From contig NC_092183.1 of NCBI RefSeq assembly GCF_043641665.1, positions 6,721,501 to 6,785,500 on the forward strand: a stretch of DNA of 64,000 bases. Reading direction: 5' to 3'. Numbering within the stretch: position 1 is the first letter of the stretch; every line of letters begins with the position of its first letter. The position numbers were made by a program, and so were the translations under genes. Under the pieces are notes generated by a model. It saw nothing but the letters and a program-made list of their open reading frames with translations, was not told the origin of the DNA and did not search any database. The DNA is from Enoplosus armatus (Eukaryota > Chordata > Actinopteri > Centrarchiformes > Enoplosidae). This document shows positions 1 to 14,042 of this stretch, one piece after another.

Positions 1-3000
1 ATAACTTTCAATTGGTAACTTAATCGCTTAATCGAGCAAGCTTCCTCTAAACTTTTTAATTAAACCACCTGCTCTCACACCAACATTCAGCGACACACAC
101 ACACACACACATTCAAACAATGTTGGATTGTTATTGCCACTGATGTTATTGTTGTTGTCGTTGTCATTATTATTATCATTGCTTGGCCACAGTCTGAATA
201 TGAATTTGCATGTAACTCAATACCTTGCCAGTGTATGTCTGCATCAGAGTGTCTGTGACCTTTTCCTGGAATACATCAGTTATCGCCTGTCACTCTTCAT
301 TTCTCCTTTCATCTCTCTTAGTCGCTAAGCATGTTCACATACACAATGTATCATAGATAGTGACCCACACGGTGGTGAATCGAAGTCCATGCCCTGTCCA
401 GAAATATGCCTGTATATGTGTCAGCAGCCATTTTGTATGTCAACTTATCTTTGCAACTACATCTTTGAAGTAATACTTCAACCAAACTCTACTTTACATC
501 CGCTCTTACGCTCACTGGGTTGCTGTAAAAAGTTTGTGAAGAGACAAAAGAGGATGTGGTCGGCTTGGATTCAGAGCAGTTACAATAGATTCCAACAATG
601 AGACAAGGACTGAATGTCATTTGAAATATTCGACATTGCTGCCAATACAATACCCGAGCTTCAGCACAGATAACGAAACCAACTTTTCTGATACCTTTCT
701 TTGAAATAGAGTTTTATTGAAAAATTCTTCAAATAAATAAAAAAAACATGTCAAATTAATTAATTTTGTGTCGACATGAATGCCTCTTTCCTTCTCTTCT
801 ATTGTTCAGAAGCCCTTTGCTGAACCTATATAACAGCTTCAATTCAGCAATTGAAGTGTGTGTGTGTGTGTTTTTTTCTGAAGTGTTTATCAATTACAAA
901 AGTTAACATTATGACAGCACACAATAATCTCTGCCCACTGTGCTGCATGTTTGTATAAACAGATAGGGTCTCTGTATTTACAGGCAGTTTCTCTTTTCTG
1001 TTGTTTCTCTCCTGCACCTTCCCTCTGATTTTTTTCTCTCTTTATTTCGTCTCTGCGCAGAACCAAATTCACCACCGCCATACTAGATGTATGCTGCCAT
1101 AATATTTGAATACCTGAGAAGTAATATTCCTGTTTTATATCAAAACTCAATCTTGCCCACAAATTCCCACGACTTCAAACAGAGGCTCTACGACTAACCC
1201 ACAAATAACAAAATCCCATTTCCTGCACTTTCTTGTAAAATGCAGAGGTGAAACAAAAGCCTGCCTTTTTTTTTTTTGAGCATTTTACCAGGTAAATACT
1301 GTATACAGTGGAAGCCAGAAATCTTCCTATCCCAGTGCATTACTGCAGACAAATCTTTCTCGACCTGTCTAAAGTAAAACTTTTTAAAGTAACTTGTAAC
1401 ACAAAACTTGAATGTCTCTCAGCCAGTTATAGAGAAGTAAACTCTGACAGCTGAAGAGAGGCAGTGTGATTTTTCTATAATAGGCAGCCTGTTGTAAAAT
1501 GTGTGATTTCTCTCGCTACATTAGAGAAAACATGCGATGTTCTGTTGAAGAAAAAATTATAATTTATAACTAGATGTTCCTGTTTAATACCTGTTCATTT
1601 TTTTCCTTCTCACACACAGTTGTCTTTGTCTTTGATATGCAAATGAAACTTCCTTGTACAGATGCACACATACAAAGGCCCAGACAAACCTTTTAGCGAT
1701 GCAGCCCTAATATACTTCAATACCTCTGAGAAACTATTATGTTTGTTATGACCAATGTAACGTTAATTCACTAGTCCATCTAATCCTTTCATCCTGAAGT
1801 CCAGCGAAGAACGCTTTCTTACCAGAGATGTAAGCTGGGCTGAAGCGTCAAGGGTTAGCTGAGAAATGAAAGCAACAAATGTGCAAACTTCTACGCTGCT
1901 TATTTCTGTTTCACACATTGCACGACAACAGTACAGTAAGTCACATTTCACATACACAAAGCTGCAGGAGCTGACCACTCATGTTAGAAATGATCAGTAA
2001 GAAAAGAAACAACCACAATATATCATAATGGTAAATGACATTAAAGTATAAATGCTTTTGGTTTGTTTTATTACTTTTACATGTCTCAACCCAGCAGGTA
2101 CAGTCGTTAACACGCTGAAACCAACTGTGCATGTGCATCAACAGCCAAACAAGCACTCAATACCTCCTGTAGTGTCAAACTGAATTAGGAAGTGTCAAAA
2201 GAAAACCAACAAGGCTCTTGTTTTGTAGTTTCATGAAGAGATTCTAAACTTGTCAGAAATTTCAATTTGTACCAATATTTATTAATATAGCACTCATACG
2301 AACTAATGTTTTGTGGAGAATCGCAACAACTTCATCAGATCTATTGGCTCACCAAGTATGTCCTCTTTAACAGGGTACAGGCTACAGTTTCGAGTCAAAT
2401 CCTCAGAATGTATGTCACATCATGGAGACACACTGACATTACTGGTGACATTTAAAAATGCAAATTAACAAATGGTTGGAATCTCATTTTGCAAGCTGAA
2501 AGCCAGGGGTCAGATGGAAAACATAATTGTGGATGTAGCGATCATGAAGAAGAGCAAGCTAATTATTTTCCAAATCACAGTTTTTACTTCAATCAGCTTT
2601 TGCTTGCATTTTGTACACTTATGATGCTGAAATCTAAACAATTGCATGGAAATCTACACCAAATTGCATCTATCTATTGCACCTGCATCTATAATTTTGC
2701 AGCTTTTTCAATAAACATGAAAAACCTAAAATGAAATGAGAGATTAAAAATTGTTAACAAATAGCAATGAGATGCAAACCTGCTTGTAACGAAGTGTTGG
2801 GCCTGACATCCATATTCTTAGACAAACATGTATAATTGTGTATGGTGAGTCTGCATTAGAGACTCATCGCCTATAGAGAAGCCATGCATACAGATTGGCA
2901 AATTAATAGCCTCCTTTTGGGTTGCCATTTCAAAGGCATCAATACACATGTATAATATACCCTAGCAATTTTTCAAAAGGTGTGCGTCTAATTTAACAAT

Positions 3001-3251
3001 CTGTTTGAGTGTGAACACATACTTTCTTATATAACTGATTGGGTGTGTGTGAACTGATATTGTTTGCGTCTTGACATGCATGCCTACTTTAGTATACTCA
3101 TTTGCGCAGCTATATTTCCAAGTGTATGTTGGATTGTGTGTGTGTGTGTTGCTTCATTATAATGATCTGATGGTTCTCTAGTCTCTGAAGTGAAGCCTTT
3201 CATTACACACAAACTCATTCCAGGTGACAGTCACACATGTGCTTGGGTTTA

Positions 3252-3252
3252 A

Positions 3253-3293
<41 letters not shown>
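3252..3293. repeat. (TG)n microsatellite
   Basis: About 20 TG units with one TTTG interruption. Confidence 0.95.
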
Positions 3294-3296
<3 letters not shown>

Positions 3297-3953
3297 TGCC
3301 TGCAGTCAGCTGCGATGGCACCCTGTCACACTGCCTGCATTACAGATGAATGTTAATAACACCCTACGCTGTTCAGTGGCACCTGCCAGTCAAAGAATGC
3401 ACCCCTGACAGTCTTTGCCCTCATTTCAAGCAAAATTTAACACCCCTTAACACTTCAAACTAAGTTTAAGGGAGGGAGAAATGTGGCAAACGGTTGAGGG
3501 ACAGAGATAAATTCTAATTACACGCTGCCATCCAGATTACCAGTATTTTTGAATAATGCTAATATTGTCTTTAAAAATGCTCACTTCCCAGTTGGTGATT
3601 TTTGCTCAAAGAAGGTGTGAGCCTGTAGATGATCAGGTTTTACAAGGATAAAGTACACTTTTGTGTATTATCCCTTATGAATATTTCTACTTTATACCAC
3701 CGATAGTTGTGTGAAACATTTTAACCAGTTGCAGGTACACTTGTAGCTTTTCCAGAAATGACCACAGTTCCATTTGGCGTTATTTAGGACTCGACATCAG
3801 ACACCACTGATCACATTATTCTACACTAACAGCAGCAACAGAAAATGTCAACAAGGTGATCTGCAAGAGGGTACCAACTAATTTAATGTCGTAGCCATGT
3901 TATGAATCTTCAGAGGCATTTTTGGCACAAGGCATCATTATCTGCAGTTCGTC

Positions 3954-4015
3954 TGTGTGTGTGTGTGTGTGTGCGTGTGTGTGTGTGTGTGTGTGTGAGT
4001 GTGTGTGTGTGTGCA
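3954..4015. repeat. compound (TG)n / TGCG microsatellite
   Basis: TG repeat interrupted by gcg and gag units, ending gtgcacatgc; alternating purine-pyrimidine throughout. Confidence 0.95.
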
Positions 4016-4686
4016 CATGCGTGTATGTCCGAACTCTCTGGGGTAAATAGACCATTTACCAGTTCCGATCGGAGTAGAGGGAAATAATCTGCACTCTCAT
4101 TAACCCCAATTTCCTCCATCGAGACAGCTCTAGCCTGTCATTATTTTCATTTCAATTTCTTCTTCTGGTATGCCATGTCTCCTCTTTTGAACCAAAAATC
4201 AAAGATAAAAGGTTTATCCATCGCTGTCGCAAAGAAGAGAATTGTTGCCATGGAGATGATGGCGGACCTGAATGTTTGCTATTGGATTGGGTCCCTGAGA
4301 GGAATCATAGCCTTATATGTTTCTTCCTGTTAGAAATGACAAAAAACTGAGATTCATCCCTGACGGTGTGAAACGGCAAATTAAAAATATAACTTTAAGA
4401 AGACTTGCGAACCTAAAGTTCCATAACTTTTGCTGGGTATAGATGAAAAGTAACTGCTACTGCATCTAGTTGTCACTTACATTGCACTGAAACATTACAT
4501 GTTAAAGAATGTACTAAAAACAGAAGCAGTTCCTCCTGGGCATTGAGCCAAAGTTCAGTTCAGCAAGTAATGAAAACCAATAAAGTGAGCATTTTGTAAT
4601 GGTTACTGCATTTCTGCATGTCTGGATGTTTTGAGGGAGGAGTACTTGCCTTCTGCAAATAATTTCATTTTCTTACTCAGAGAAAA

Positions 4687-4689
<3 letters not shown>

Positions 4690-4748
<59 letters not shown>
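4690..4748. repeat. (TA)n microsatellite
   Basis: About 30 uninterrupted TA units abutting the dispersed repeat copy 1; likely highly polymorphic. Confidence 0.95.
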
Positions 4749-4753
<5 letters not shown>

Positions 4754-4895
4754 GCAACCACTTGGATGCAGAAATAGTATCTAAGGGAAAATACTTTGAG
4801 GAAACTCTGAAGGGGTCATCAGGTCACAACCACACATGTGATTAGTTCTACTGACTTTTTGATTTTAATTTTTGTTCTATGATGATGATATACTG
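4749..4895. repeat. dispersed repeat, copy 1 (pairs with 9434-9574)
   Basis: Follows a 60-bp (TA)n tract and starts aaaaggcaaccacttggatg. About 140 bases are nearly identical to the second copy, differing by a few substitutions (gaaggggtc versus gaagggatc) and a gatgat insertion. Type unknown; no frame, no clear terminal repeats. Confidence 0.85.
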
Positions 4896-6775
4896 TACGC
4901 ATGTTCATGAGCATATGTATAAAAATGAAGCAGAGAAAATAGACAGGGATGTATGAAGGTCTGCAGTGAAGAGACACGAAGGCAAATGTTGCACTACTTA
5001 TTTCCTGCCACCGTTTATAAAAAGAGAAACGTTAACTAACATCATGTTAGGTTCTCGATAAAAACCCAAAGTTCTATTTTGAACAAAGTTTAGCTTCCTG
5101 GGGAATAACTTTCTATATCAGAAACACACATAATTCTACCCTCATTTATGCAGTATGTGGAGAGCCTTGATGACTCAAAACTTTAATGAGCTTTACTTTT
5201 ACTGCAGCAGTCATTTTGTCACAGTAGGTAACATTTTCTGTAAAATGTGAAATCAAACTCATTTTGCAGAAATACGTGTTCAATGTCACCAAAGCATTAC
5301 AGCTGTAATTTGCATGATGCGTGTGCCTGCATCTGGGAAATGAGGAGTTCAATTTCAAACAATCTGACTCTGATTCTCAGTGACGCCAATGCAACCTCCT
5401 ATAAATAATCCTTGATAAATTGAATTACGTAGGTAATCATAGAAACAAAAGGTTATTATCTCTCTGCTTCTGAGGCACATTTTCTATCATATTTTCTGTA
5501 CCATTTATGACTGACCAAGACACAAAATTATTCTTACAATTATTTTAGAATATTTATTTTATTTTGTCTTATTTCTCTATTAACTCCTTCTTCTCCATCA
5601 GTTTATTCCACATTCTTCATTCAGTCATTCCCAGTCTATTCGATACACTCCCTTATCTTACTTCCAACATTTTTATTCAGTCATCATTGCATTCTCCTTT
5701 TTCTCAGTCGGTCATCTATTGGTGAATCATTTTCAGTTTGTTTCCCTCTTCTGCTGAAAGTGCAGTTACATTTGCAACAAACTCTCCAAATATTCACACC
5801 AATTTCAAATCACTTCAGTTGAAGCCTACACGACCCACATATTCAAGCAGATTCACAGACCAGAATTGAACTTTGTTCAAGTAAGGGTATGCAAATTTGC
5901 ATAGTCAATCCGTAGAAATGGGGTCCGATTAGAAATGGAGAAGGCATTATTCTAGCGATGTACCATCATCACCCTGTTTTGTAGTATATTAAGCGGGGCA
6001 GGTGCTGTATGGATTAAGATTTTAACCCTGAATTGGTCACCCCTGACTACTCATAAATCGGTCGAATCTCTGCCAGAGAGGTTGTCATTTGACATGCAGT
6101 TTGATGGGGGTCACGAAGCCTGATGAATTGCCTGAAAGATCAACGATTCAGCTGTCAGAGGATCAGATGGATTTATGGCATGTCCGAAATTTTGGTCGGC
6201 TGTCTTGCAAAACCATCCATTCAGTGTGAGCAGGCATGTCATGGCCAGTCAATTGATCTGAGCAATGTGAGCATACAGTAGAAGTCGCCTGTTCTGGCCG
6301 TGCACAAAGGCGGATTAAAACGTGTAGTGTGAGTTAACACAACAAACACGAGGATGTCTGCCCAGCTTTGCACTAACCAATGTGACATCACCTACTTTTT
6401 TTAGGCTTGAATGTGGGAACATTTTGTAGGAGAGCAACAAATTGTTAGCTCTTTATCAAACACCATATATATCCTTCCAGGACCTTGACTGGGCTCTATG
6501 TTCAAGCCCATCCCTTGCACCTTGCACTACATTATTGAACATTTAATGTTTGAGCCACTATTGAGATTTAGTATTATTCTATTGGTATCTACTGGCTGAA
6601 TCTTTGCTGGGTCTTCTGTGTGCCATTTGACAAAGTTATTGCTCGGAAATATCAATGGCTGGCCCTTTGAAAGGGGCTTCACTCATAAAATGGCCTTCAG
6701 ATGGAGAGATAGACAGATAATCTGTCAGGAGAACTTCAGATAACTGACTGTTACACTTGAAGAAATGTTAGAAAA

Positions 6776-6780
<5 letters not shown>

Positions 6781-6822
<42 letters not shown>
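6781..6822. repeat. (GT)21 microsatellite
   Basis: Uninterrupted GT units over about 42 bases. Confidence 0.95.
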
Positions 6823-6826
<4 letters not shown>

Positions 6827-7231
6827 CATATATTTAATTTTTTGGCAGACAGGAGAACAGGAAGTAGGAGTCAGGTAGGAAAAAGAAAAAACATGATATT
6901 AAACAGGATGAAATTAAACAAAACTTGAATAATACACAGACACAGACATGTATCTCATGTATCATGTATCTCATTAGTGTTATAGTTTGTAGCCGTATAT
7001 AGACTCATACAGACACACAGAGCCTTCTGTCTCTCATACCTGTCACAGTGTTAAAATAATGCAATGCACTTTGGTTTCTCTCTACTTACTTTTCAGCACA
7101 TGTAAGAAGTCTCTTAAAGAGACATAAACAACCGGATTAATGTTTTGTCTCTGACATGATCATCATCATCAGTAGTTTTCCAGATAAAAGCATTTTTGAG
7201 CATGTTGAGAATGTGCACAAAAATGCATTTG

Positions 7232-7250
7232 CCCCCCCCCCCCCCCCCCC
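7232..7250. repeat. homopolymer C19
   Basis: Nineteen consecutive C followed by TCCC; G-rich on the minus strand, quadruplex-prone. Confidence 0.9.
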
Positions 7251-8775
7251 TCCCGTTTCTAAAAAAATGTAGTTTACTGTCAAAACTAAACTGTGAACAA
7301 TCACTATTGTGTTCTATCAGAGGCAGTGCCAGATATATATTTCTGAGAAAATGTTGCAAATAATGTTGTTTTGGTTACTCAGCTGTCAATTAAAATTTGG
7401 TGTCGATAAATCCATGACCATCTTCTTCTTAGTGTCTGTTGGTTTATTCATGTTTCATTAATTTGCTATATTTTTTCACGAGCTTCTGTTCCCTCTCTCT
7501 CTCTCTCTCTTAGTCTCTCTTGGCATAACGGTCCAATGTCTTTGTGGTTCATAATTACCCGCCATATGACACAATCCTTTGTTAATTTCAGATTGTGATA
7601 ATTGTCACTACATGTTGCTGTTGTGGGGAGTCTGGTACGGTTGGCAGTCATAAAGTCAATTCCTTTGACAGCCTCCATGAAATAACAACAGGCGTCACAG
7701 ATATGAAATCTGAGACCACCTGCCTTGTGTAACAGCTTTTGGAGAGCTCCACGGGGACAGACAGATGAAGAAAATCCTCTAAAGTAAGGACATTTCCCAG
7801 CCAGTCCTCTTCAAGGGAATTGTTGTCGGCTTATGGTAAGACTAAGGTGTTAGGTTAGGTGTTGGTTGTTATGCGTCTTATTCTGGTTGGTGTATGAATT
7901 TCTGTAATGATCTCGATCGTGTAGTGCTGTTACATTGTTGTCACCAGTAAGTGTGGTGTGTGTGTGTGTGTGTGTGTGTTAATGACTCCTTGGGCGGTGC
8001 TATATTGAAGCTGTATAAGCTTCAGGGGTATCCAGTTAATAAACATATTTATTGCTAATGCCCTCGCAAGCAATGAAAGCCCCTTTAACCACACGCACAA
8101 TCCCCACGGTTTCCATAAAAGCACCGTTTAATCACATTATCAACCTTATTGTAATTTTTTTTAACCTTTTATCTTTTTTCCCTTAACAACCCTATTGCAT
8201 GCCAGTAGAAATCTACACCTACTGTATGTGATGTGCATATATTTTCATATAGGCCTGATTGAGGACCATCATACTACAGTCCAGTCGTGCTATTCAAGTA
8301 ACTCATCAATCATTTCTGAAGGGATGAAAGTGCTTTCCAGCCTCTTAAAACTCAGCAATATCTGTATACAACCTCCAAACAGCAGGTTGTATATGACTAT
8401 GAGCTGTGAGCAGTTTCAACAAGGAGCAAATATTTTATTCTCATTTGAAAACCTTTTACAGGTCGCAAGATGTACTTCATGAGAAAGAAAAAACCCCCAA
8501 CAACTTATGTGCAGCAGTAATGTGTTTTTTCTTATTCTTTCCTGTCTTGTCAATAATTCTGCAACATTTTGGAGTTATCTTGCATATCATGCAACCCTGG
8601 GAGGTCCTGGTCATGTGCAGTTTGACGGACTCATACTTTGACAGACAGCAAGCGGGATACCATTGTGTTAGCATGGAGATACGTGGTAGAGAGACAAGTT
8701 GGATTCAGGCTCTCCGATTTCAAGTAACGTGAGATTTGGTGAAGTAAAGTCTCATGAACAACTGTCTTCATTTTA

Positions 8776-8860
8776 GAGTTAGACCGATAAATCTGCTGGG
8801 CCAATGTTAGCTTATTGCAGATATCATTATCGGAGTAAAGGTGGGGCGATAATTAACAAG
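8776..8860. mobile_element. possible hAT-type MITE terminus
   Basis: agagttagaccgataaatctg, then ggccaatgttagcttattgcagatatcattatcgg, resembles fish MITEs with GACCGATATATCGG termini. Only one end is visible and the extent is a guess. Confidence 0.3.
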
Positions 8861-9408
8861 AAACAGAAGTTCAGAAATACTAAAGACGTGTGTGAGGTAA
8901 GTTAGAAACAGTGTCTCCTTTCCGCTGTTTGTCCACCAGAGAACACTAACAATTGGCCACTATATCAATATTGAAAATATTTTATTGGTTTGTCCAAACT
9001 TAATGACAGAATGGAATAACTCAATAAATTAATATTTAACCTGCTGAATGAATTTCTCTTATTACTTCACCAAAATCTTCTTCACAGGTGAACTAAACCA
9101 AAGTATCAGTGCAAACTTCCTCTCTGAATACCTGGGGATTTGTATTCAATCTCAAAATGATAGAATATTATTTATGTTGAGGATGGAAGGCTTGAGGGAC
9201 AAACCGTCTCACCTCACATATCAAAGTTTCTTATCTGCCTCACAGCATTAAACTGTCTGCAAAACTTCACCTGAATTAAATCTTGCACTCTGGGAAAGCA
9301 ACCTGTTTTTGGGAGAGCAGCAGTGCTGGTCTCAAAAACATTTGCAATAGCATTCATAACACCACTATAATGTTGACTTGACTGACAGTAAAACTTGGAA
9401 GATAGGAG

Positions 9409-9433
<25 letters not shown>

Positions 9434-9439
<6 letters not shown>

Positions 9440-9574
9440 GCAACCACTTGGATGCAGAAATAGTATCTAAGGGAAAATACTTTGAGGAAACTCTGAAGGG
9501 ATCATCAGGTCACAACCACACATGTGATTAGTTCTACTGACTTTTTGATTTAAATTTTTGTTCTATGATATACT
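9434..9574. repeat. dispersed repeat, copy 2 (pairs with 4749-4895)
   Basis: Again directly downstream of a (TA)n tract, which is shorter here. Carries the same aaaaggcaaccacttggatg start and ttctatgatatactg end. Similarity stops beyond these limits on the right, and on the left it includes only the (TA)n. Confidence 0.85.
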
Positions 9575-11859
9575 GCATAAAAAGGGATTCATTCCAAAGC
9601 TTAAAATGGTGGCTTGACTTACCTCAGATTTGTTTTAATCTGTGGGCATCAGTCTGACTTCTGTCAGAACATCAAGAAAACTGTTGATGAGAGATGAATG
9701 TAGATTGTGATCAGCATTAACCCTTTTTTAAATCTTGGTTAATTAAGTAATTCAAAAGCAAAACCATAAACCACAACCCACACTAAATGGTTTGAACAAA
9801 GCTAAGAAATATGATATCTGATCTGACCAGACCTTCTTAAGAATGAGGAGGAACAGAGAGGTTTATTTGATTGTAATTAGACAATCTGAACTTCAAGATT
9901 TACAAATCCTATCTTTGTTTATTGTTGGCTTGTTGTCTCCAGCTGCTGTTTGCAGACTGTAAACCAACCTGCACTGTACGAATGCACATTTTATCACCAA
10001 TCATTTCCAGAGCTAAATAGCCACTACAATGCTCTGCTTCATTTCATCTTCATGCATTTACTCTGCCTTTAGCCTGACATTAGCTGCAAACTCTCAAATT
10101 TTACATGTGGAGAAAATTTACAACCAAAATTTCCAAATTAAACAGCTGCTTATTAGTAAGTGCTGATAACTTGAGAATTTCTTTTAGGGCTGTACTATAA
10201 AAAAAACAGCCCATCTGGTGTCACAATCCTCACGGTTTGAGCAGAATACAAATCTGGTGAAATTCATAACCATCCGTATAGCTCAATTGGTAGCGTTTTG
10301 TCACATTGCCTACTTGCTGCTTCTGAAGCAAATCTGCCCCACTGAGAAAAATGGATTTTGGGAACTCTGGTGAGAATATTACTCTCAGGGAGACTAAAAC
10401 TGAACAGCCAACATGTGTTTCTCAAATAAAATAAGCATCAGGTCTGATCATGTGTCTCTGGCAGCAAGACAGATAAGCCTAAAAAAGAAAGTCTCTCACA
10501 GCGTGGCTTAGCCATGTGTCTTAAGACAGACACACACACAGTTTAATACAAATTCACACACATTCAAATCTTGAACACACACTCATGAATATAAGGAGAA
10601 ATTCTCTCATGTTATTCTTTCCCCTCCATAGCTTCTTTTTCGACCGCACAAATACAGATGCACATGTGCAAACACACACATACAAGTGTATTAAAATGAT
10701 GTCCTGGCACGGTGCTCTCCTCTCCATCTTGGTGATGGTTTCATTTTTATCTCTGTTCTGATGATTTATAGGGCAAACAGGCTGCTATTAGTTAGCCTAA
10801 AAAATGGCTGTGCACTGAGAAATACCAGCCTTTATTGGACCAGACATGTTCCTCTACCTTCTTACTTCCTGCAGCCTAGAAAACCCAAACACATACAGCA
10901 ACACACACTTACATACATTATGCACCAGACACTCCTAACCCTATAAAAAGTATTTTCTCTTCCACCCTTGTCCTTCCTCTTTCCCCAGCCAAAGAGGGAT
11001 GATTAAAGAAATTGAATTTAAGTTAACTGATACTAGCTTCAGCATTCGTCACAACTGTGTTTGCTACAGTACTTAACATTCAGGTTTTAAGGTCACAGCA
11101 GAGGTGTTACTACGAGATGATTTTGACATCCAGGCAAAATAATTAACACTTAGCCAATACCAACGTTCAGGCCACAATATATTCAAAGTGTTACCGGTTG
11201 CAGTTGCCGAAGAAAGGATGCAGATCTTACTTTAGGCCTGACGTCATTTCACTTGACCTGTCTGTTGGGAGCCAGGTCACTTCAGGGAGGAGAGAAACAT
11301 TCACTTCCCCTCACTCCTAATGTGCAGCATGCCCACTTCCTTGTGTTTCTTTTCCTTTCTCCTTTGGTGTTTGCCTCTGACAGGCTTACATAAGGCCCAC
11401 CCTCTTTTTGTTCAGCAACAAATCAATGGGGAAATGACAACCATGTGACCGTGACACAATCATAAGACATGGCCAGTGATACATTAACACAGTTGGTATG
11501 AACTGGCTAATATAGCTAGCATGTAGAGCCGCAAAGATTAGTCAATTCATCAATTAGTCAATCTAATGCAATCAAATGCATTGGCAACTATTTTGATAAT
11601 CAAATAATCATTTTAGGAATTTTTTATATGATCATATATTATCAATATCTTTGGGTTTTGGCCATACTGGTCTGCCCACATTTTGGCTTCTCATTTATTT
11701 TTGATGACCATGTGATGACAGCGAGAAATAAAATAGAAGTGAGTGAATTTATCCCACAAAAAATGGGAGGAGAATTGACAGCTGCTTTCCAGTTCCTAAT
11801 TTTAACTTTACCATTCTGTGATTTGTTAAAATTGTAGCCTTGTCGTGACATACTGGGAT

Positions 11860-12235
11860 AAGGATACTTCCAAAGCAAGCACAACCAAAAGGAGAGACTG
11901 AAAAACAACAATGACAAAGAGAGAGGGGGGTGATTGACATGTAAAGACAGAGAGAATGAAAGAACTTGAGCAGTGAAAATGAAAAATAAAGCTAAAATGA
12001 GAAGGGAAAGAAGGGATGAGCAGTATAATGAGAAACTAAAGAAGAGAGATGGAGCGAGAGTAAAAAGGAAGACGGACTGAATAGAGAGGATAAAATTGAA
12101 TGAGATAACACTGAAAGGAGATGCCAAAAGATTAAAAGAGGGCAAGAAGGAGGAAAGGCCAGGTAATAAACAGATAGAGAAACAGAGAGACTGACTTAGA
12201 GTGACAACAAAAAATAGAGACAGGCAGAAAAATAC
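11860..12235 (+). repeat. purine-rich (GA) tract
   Basis: About 370 bases strongly biased to A and G (agagagagatgg, gaaggaggaaagg, etc.). It produces a 264-codon pseudo-frame on the other strand rich in Leu, Ser and Phe. No gene. Confidence 0.8.
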
Positions 12236-13997
12236 ACACACATCTGAGAACACAATAGGTGCTAAACCAATCCATTTTAAGCTGACATGTGGTTTAAGGC
12301 AGACAGAGACAGAGTCAGACACATACACCTCAAACAGACATATAATGACACAAAGACTTCGTGGCAGAATGTCCCAAGACAGTCTCGCCTTGTGAGAAAA
12401 GTGCAGTTTAGTTCTACTAACTTTGAATTTTGACAACTTGAATATTGGAAATCAGAGCACACTAAATTGTGATGTTGCGCAATAGGATCAAAGGACGGAA
12501 AACACACCAAAAGTGTAATTTCAAGGAAAAAGACAAGTACCAAGAAAAGCTATTGCCAAAAAGTGCCACATCTAACACCAGAAATGTATTAGACAGTGTA
12601 AGCAAATCCTGTGATGTGTCCGTTCAGGGAAATGGATGGTCTCTGTCACTGCTTCACTCTGCCATTTAGGCTGAAAAGGTGATTTTACATGAGAGTCTTG
12701 CCTACTGCAGCTTAAAATACTATCTCTTCAACTAAGCAGTTTTTGTTGTTGTACAACAGGAAATGTACCCCTAAACCTGGCAGTGTTAATAACATTTTGC
12801 TTCCATTAAGCTACACAGGACTTCACATAAGGCCTAAAGGCCCTAAAATAGTTTGACCTTCTTTCTGCCTGCTTTTCCACTTCGCCTTCCTGCCTCTCTG
12901 TGACTTGAGCTCTCTGTACATTCCCCTGTATTCTCACAAATTACTGCATGTTGGTATGTTTGTCAGCCTCTCTGCCCACCTGTCTGTTTGTTCTGTCAGT
13001 CCATCTGTCTCTCTCTCTCTCTCTGTGTATCAGCGTTAGGCCTATAAGCTATAAAAAGGTGCAGTCCACCCAATAAAGTAGCTCTATTAAATACAGCCTC
13101 AAGGAAGTAAAAAGCCAAGACCATCCCTAAATCTTCAAATGCTGTCCGTCACTGCCAACCAAGGTCACCTGAGTGTGTGTGCACGTGCATGCGCATGCTT
13201 GTCTGTCACTTTTCTCCAAGGTCACAACTAGCCCTTAATAAGGCAGACTAGAAGGGGGGGAAGTGGCAAAAAACAAGGAGATAAAGAGTGAAAGGAAGAG
13301 AAAAGAAGGAAGCCCAGGAAAGATGGAAAGAGGAAAGGCACAATGACTTTCAACTCTTCCATACTCGGTGGTTTTCGTTCCAAATCACTTTATCAATTCG
13401 GAAAAATTTGAGATAAATGCTGCCTAAAAATCACAAGCTCTGTTCCATCTTTGAAAACACAGTTATTTACAGGAACCAAAGTGTACTCTATTTTTACAAC
13501 AATAAACATTTTGTCAGCATAGTATAATTTAAGTGTGTGGGGCGGCAATTTCTTTGACTGTGAGCAGTAAATGAGCATAACAACACTTTGACAATCACAG
13601 TGAGGAAACACTCAAGCAACTACTCTTGCATCTCTCAAAACAAGACCGTTAAATTATCATTTTTAGCTGAAATTTTATGTGATTAGGATTTTTTTAAATG
13701 TATTTTTTTCATACTTCTGTATATGACTTTTTGCCTTCTACTTTCTCACTTACTTTTCGTTCAAGCTGTTTGTATACTTGTAAATAAAGGGAAACCAAAC
13801 AACACATCCTTCATGGAATCCCTCTCAGGAGTGGGTTTGACTTCAGTGAGTTTGGAGAAACTTGTTTTTAGATAGTTTGTTGTGCACAAATAAAATCAAT
13901 CAAATATGGTCTCGTGTGTATGCTACTGACTGACTAAGCAACCGGAAAGGTGAAATTAAGAGTTCTGCTTGAACACTGAAGGCAGTGTCAACTTTGA

Positions 13998-14000
<3 letters not shown>

Positions 14001-14039
<39 letters not shown>
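14001..14039. repeat. (TG)n microsatellite
   Basis: About 19 uninterrupted TG units; a shorter impure TG tract follows at 14156-14180. Confidence 0.95.

Positions 14040-14042
<3 letters not shown>

Larger units (their letters stand above)
1..4680. other. intergenic sequence, no gene seen
   Basis: AT-rich complex DNA with small CA/TG repeats near 95 and 3135 besides those listed. Frames up to 90 codons occur but look random. The stretch 4080-4330 is less repetitive and could be conserved noncoding DNA; this is only an impression. Confidence 0.6.
4896..9410. other. intergenic sequence, no gene seen
   Basis: Contains a complex-looking, less AT-rich block at about 5880-6360 with a palindromic octamer site, the C19 run, a (TG)n at 7956-7979 and a CT repeat near 7492. 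No frame resembles a protein. Confidence 0.6.

Noticed and set aside
10270..10345. tRNA-like string gtatagctcaattggtag
   Set aside because: Good A box but no B box, no acceptor-stem pairing and no cloverleaf; at most a SINE-head fossil.
11642..12436. 264-codon minus-strand open frame, longest in the window
   Set aside because: It is the complement of a GA-rich tract, giving Leu/Ser/Phe-rich low-complexity sequence with no motif; the frame is open because purine-rich DNA has few stops on that strand.
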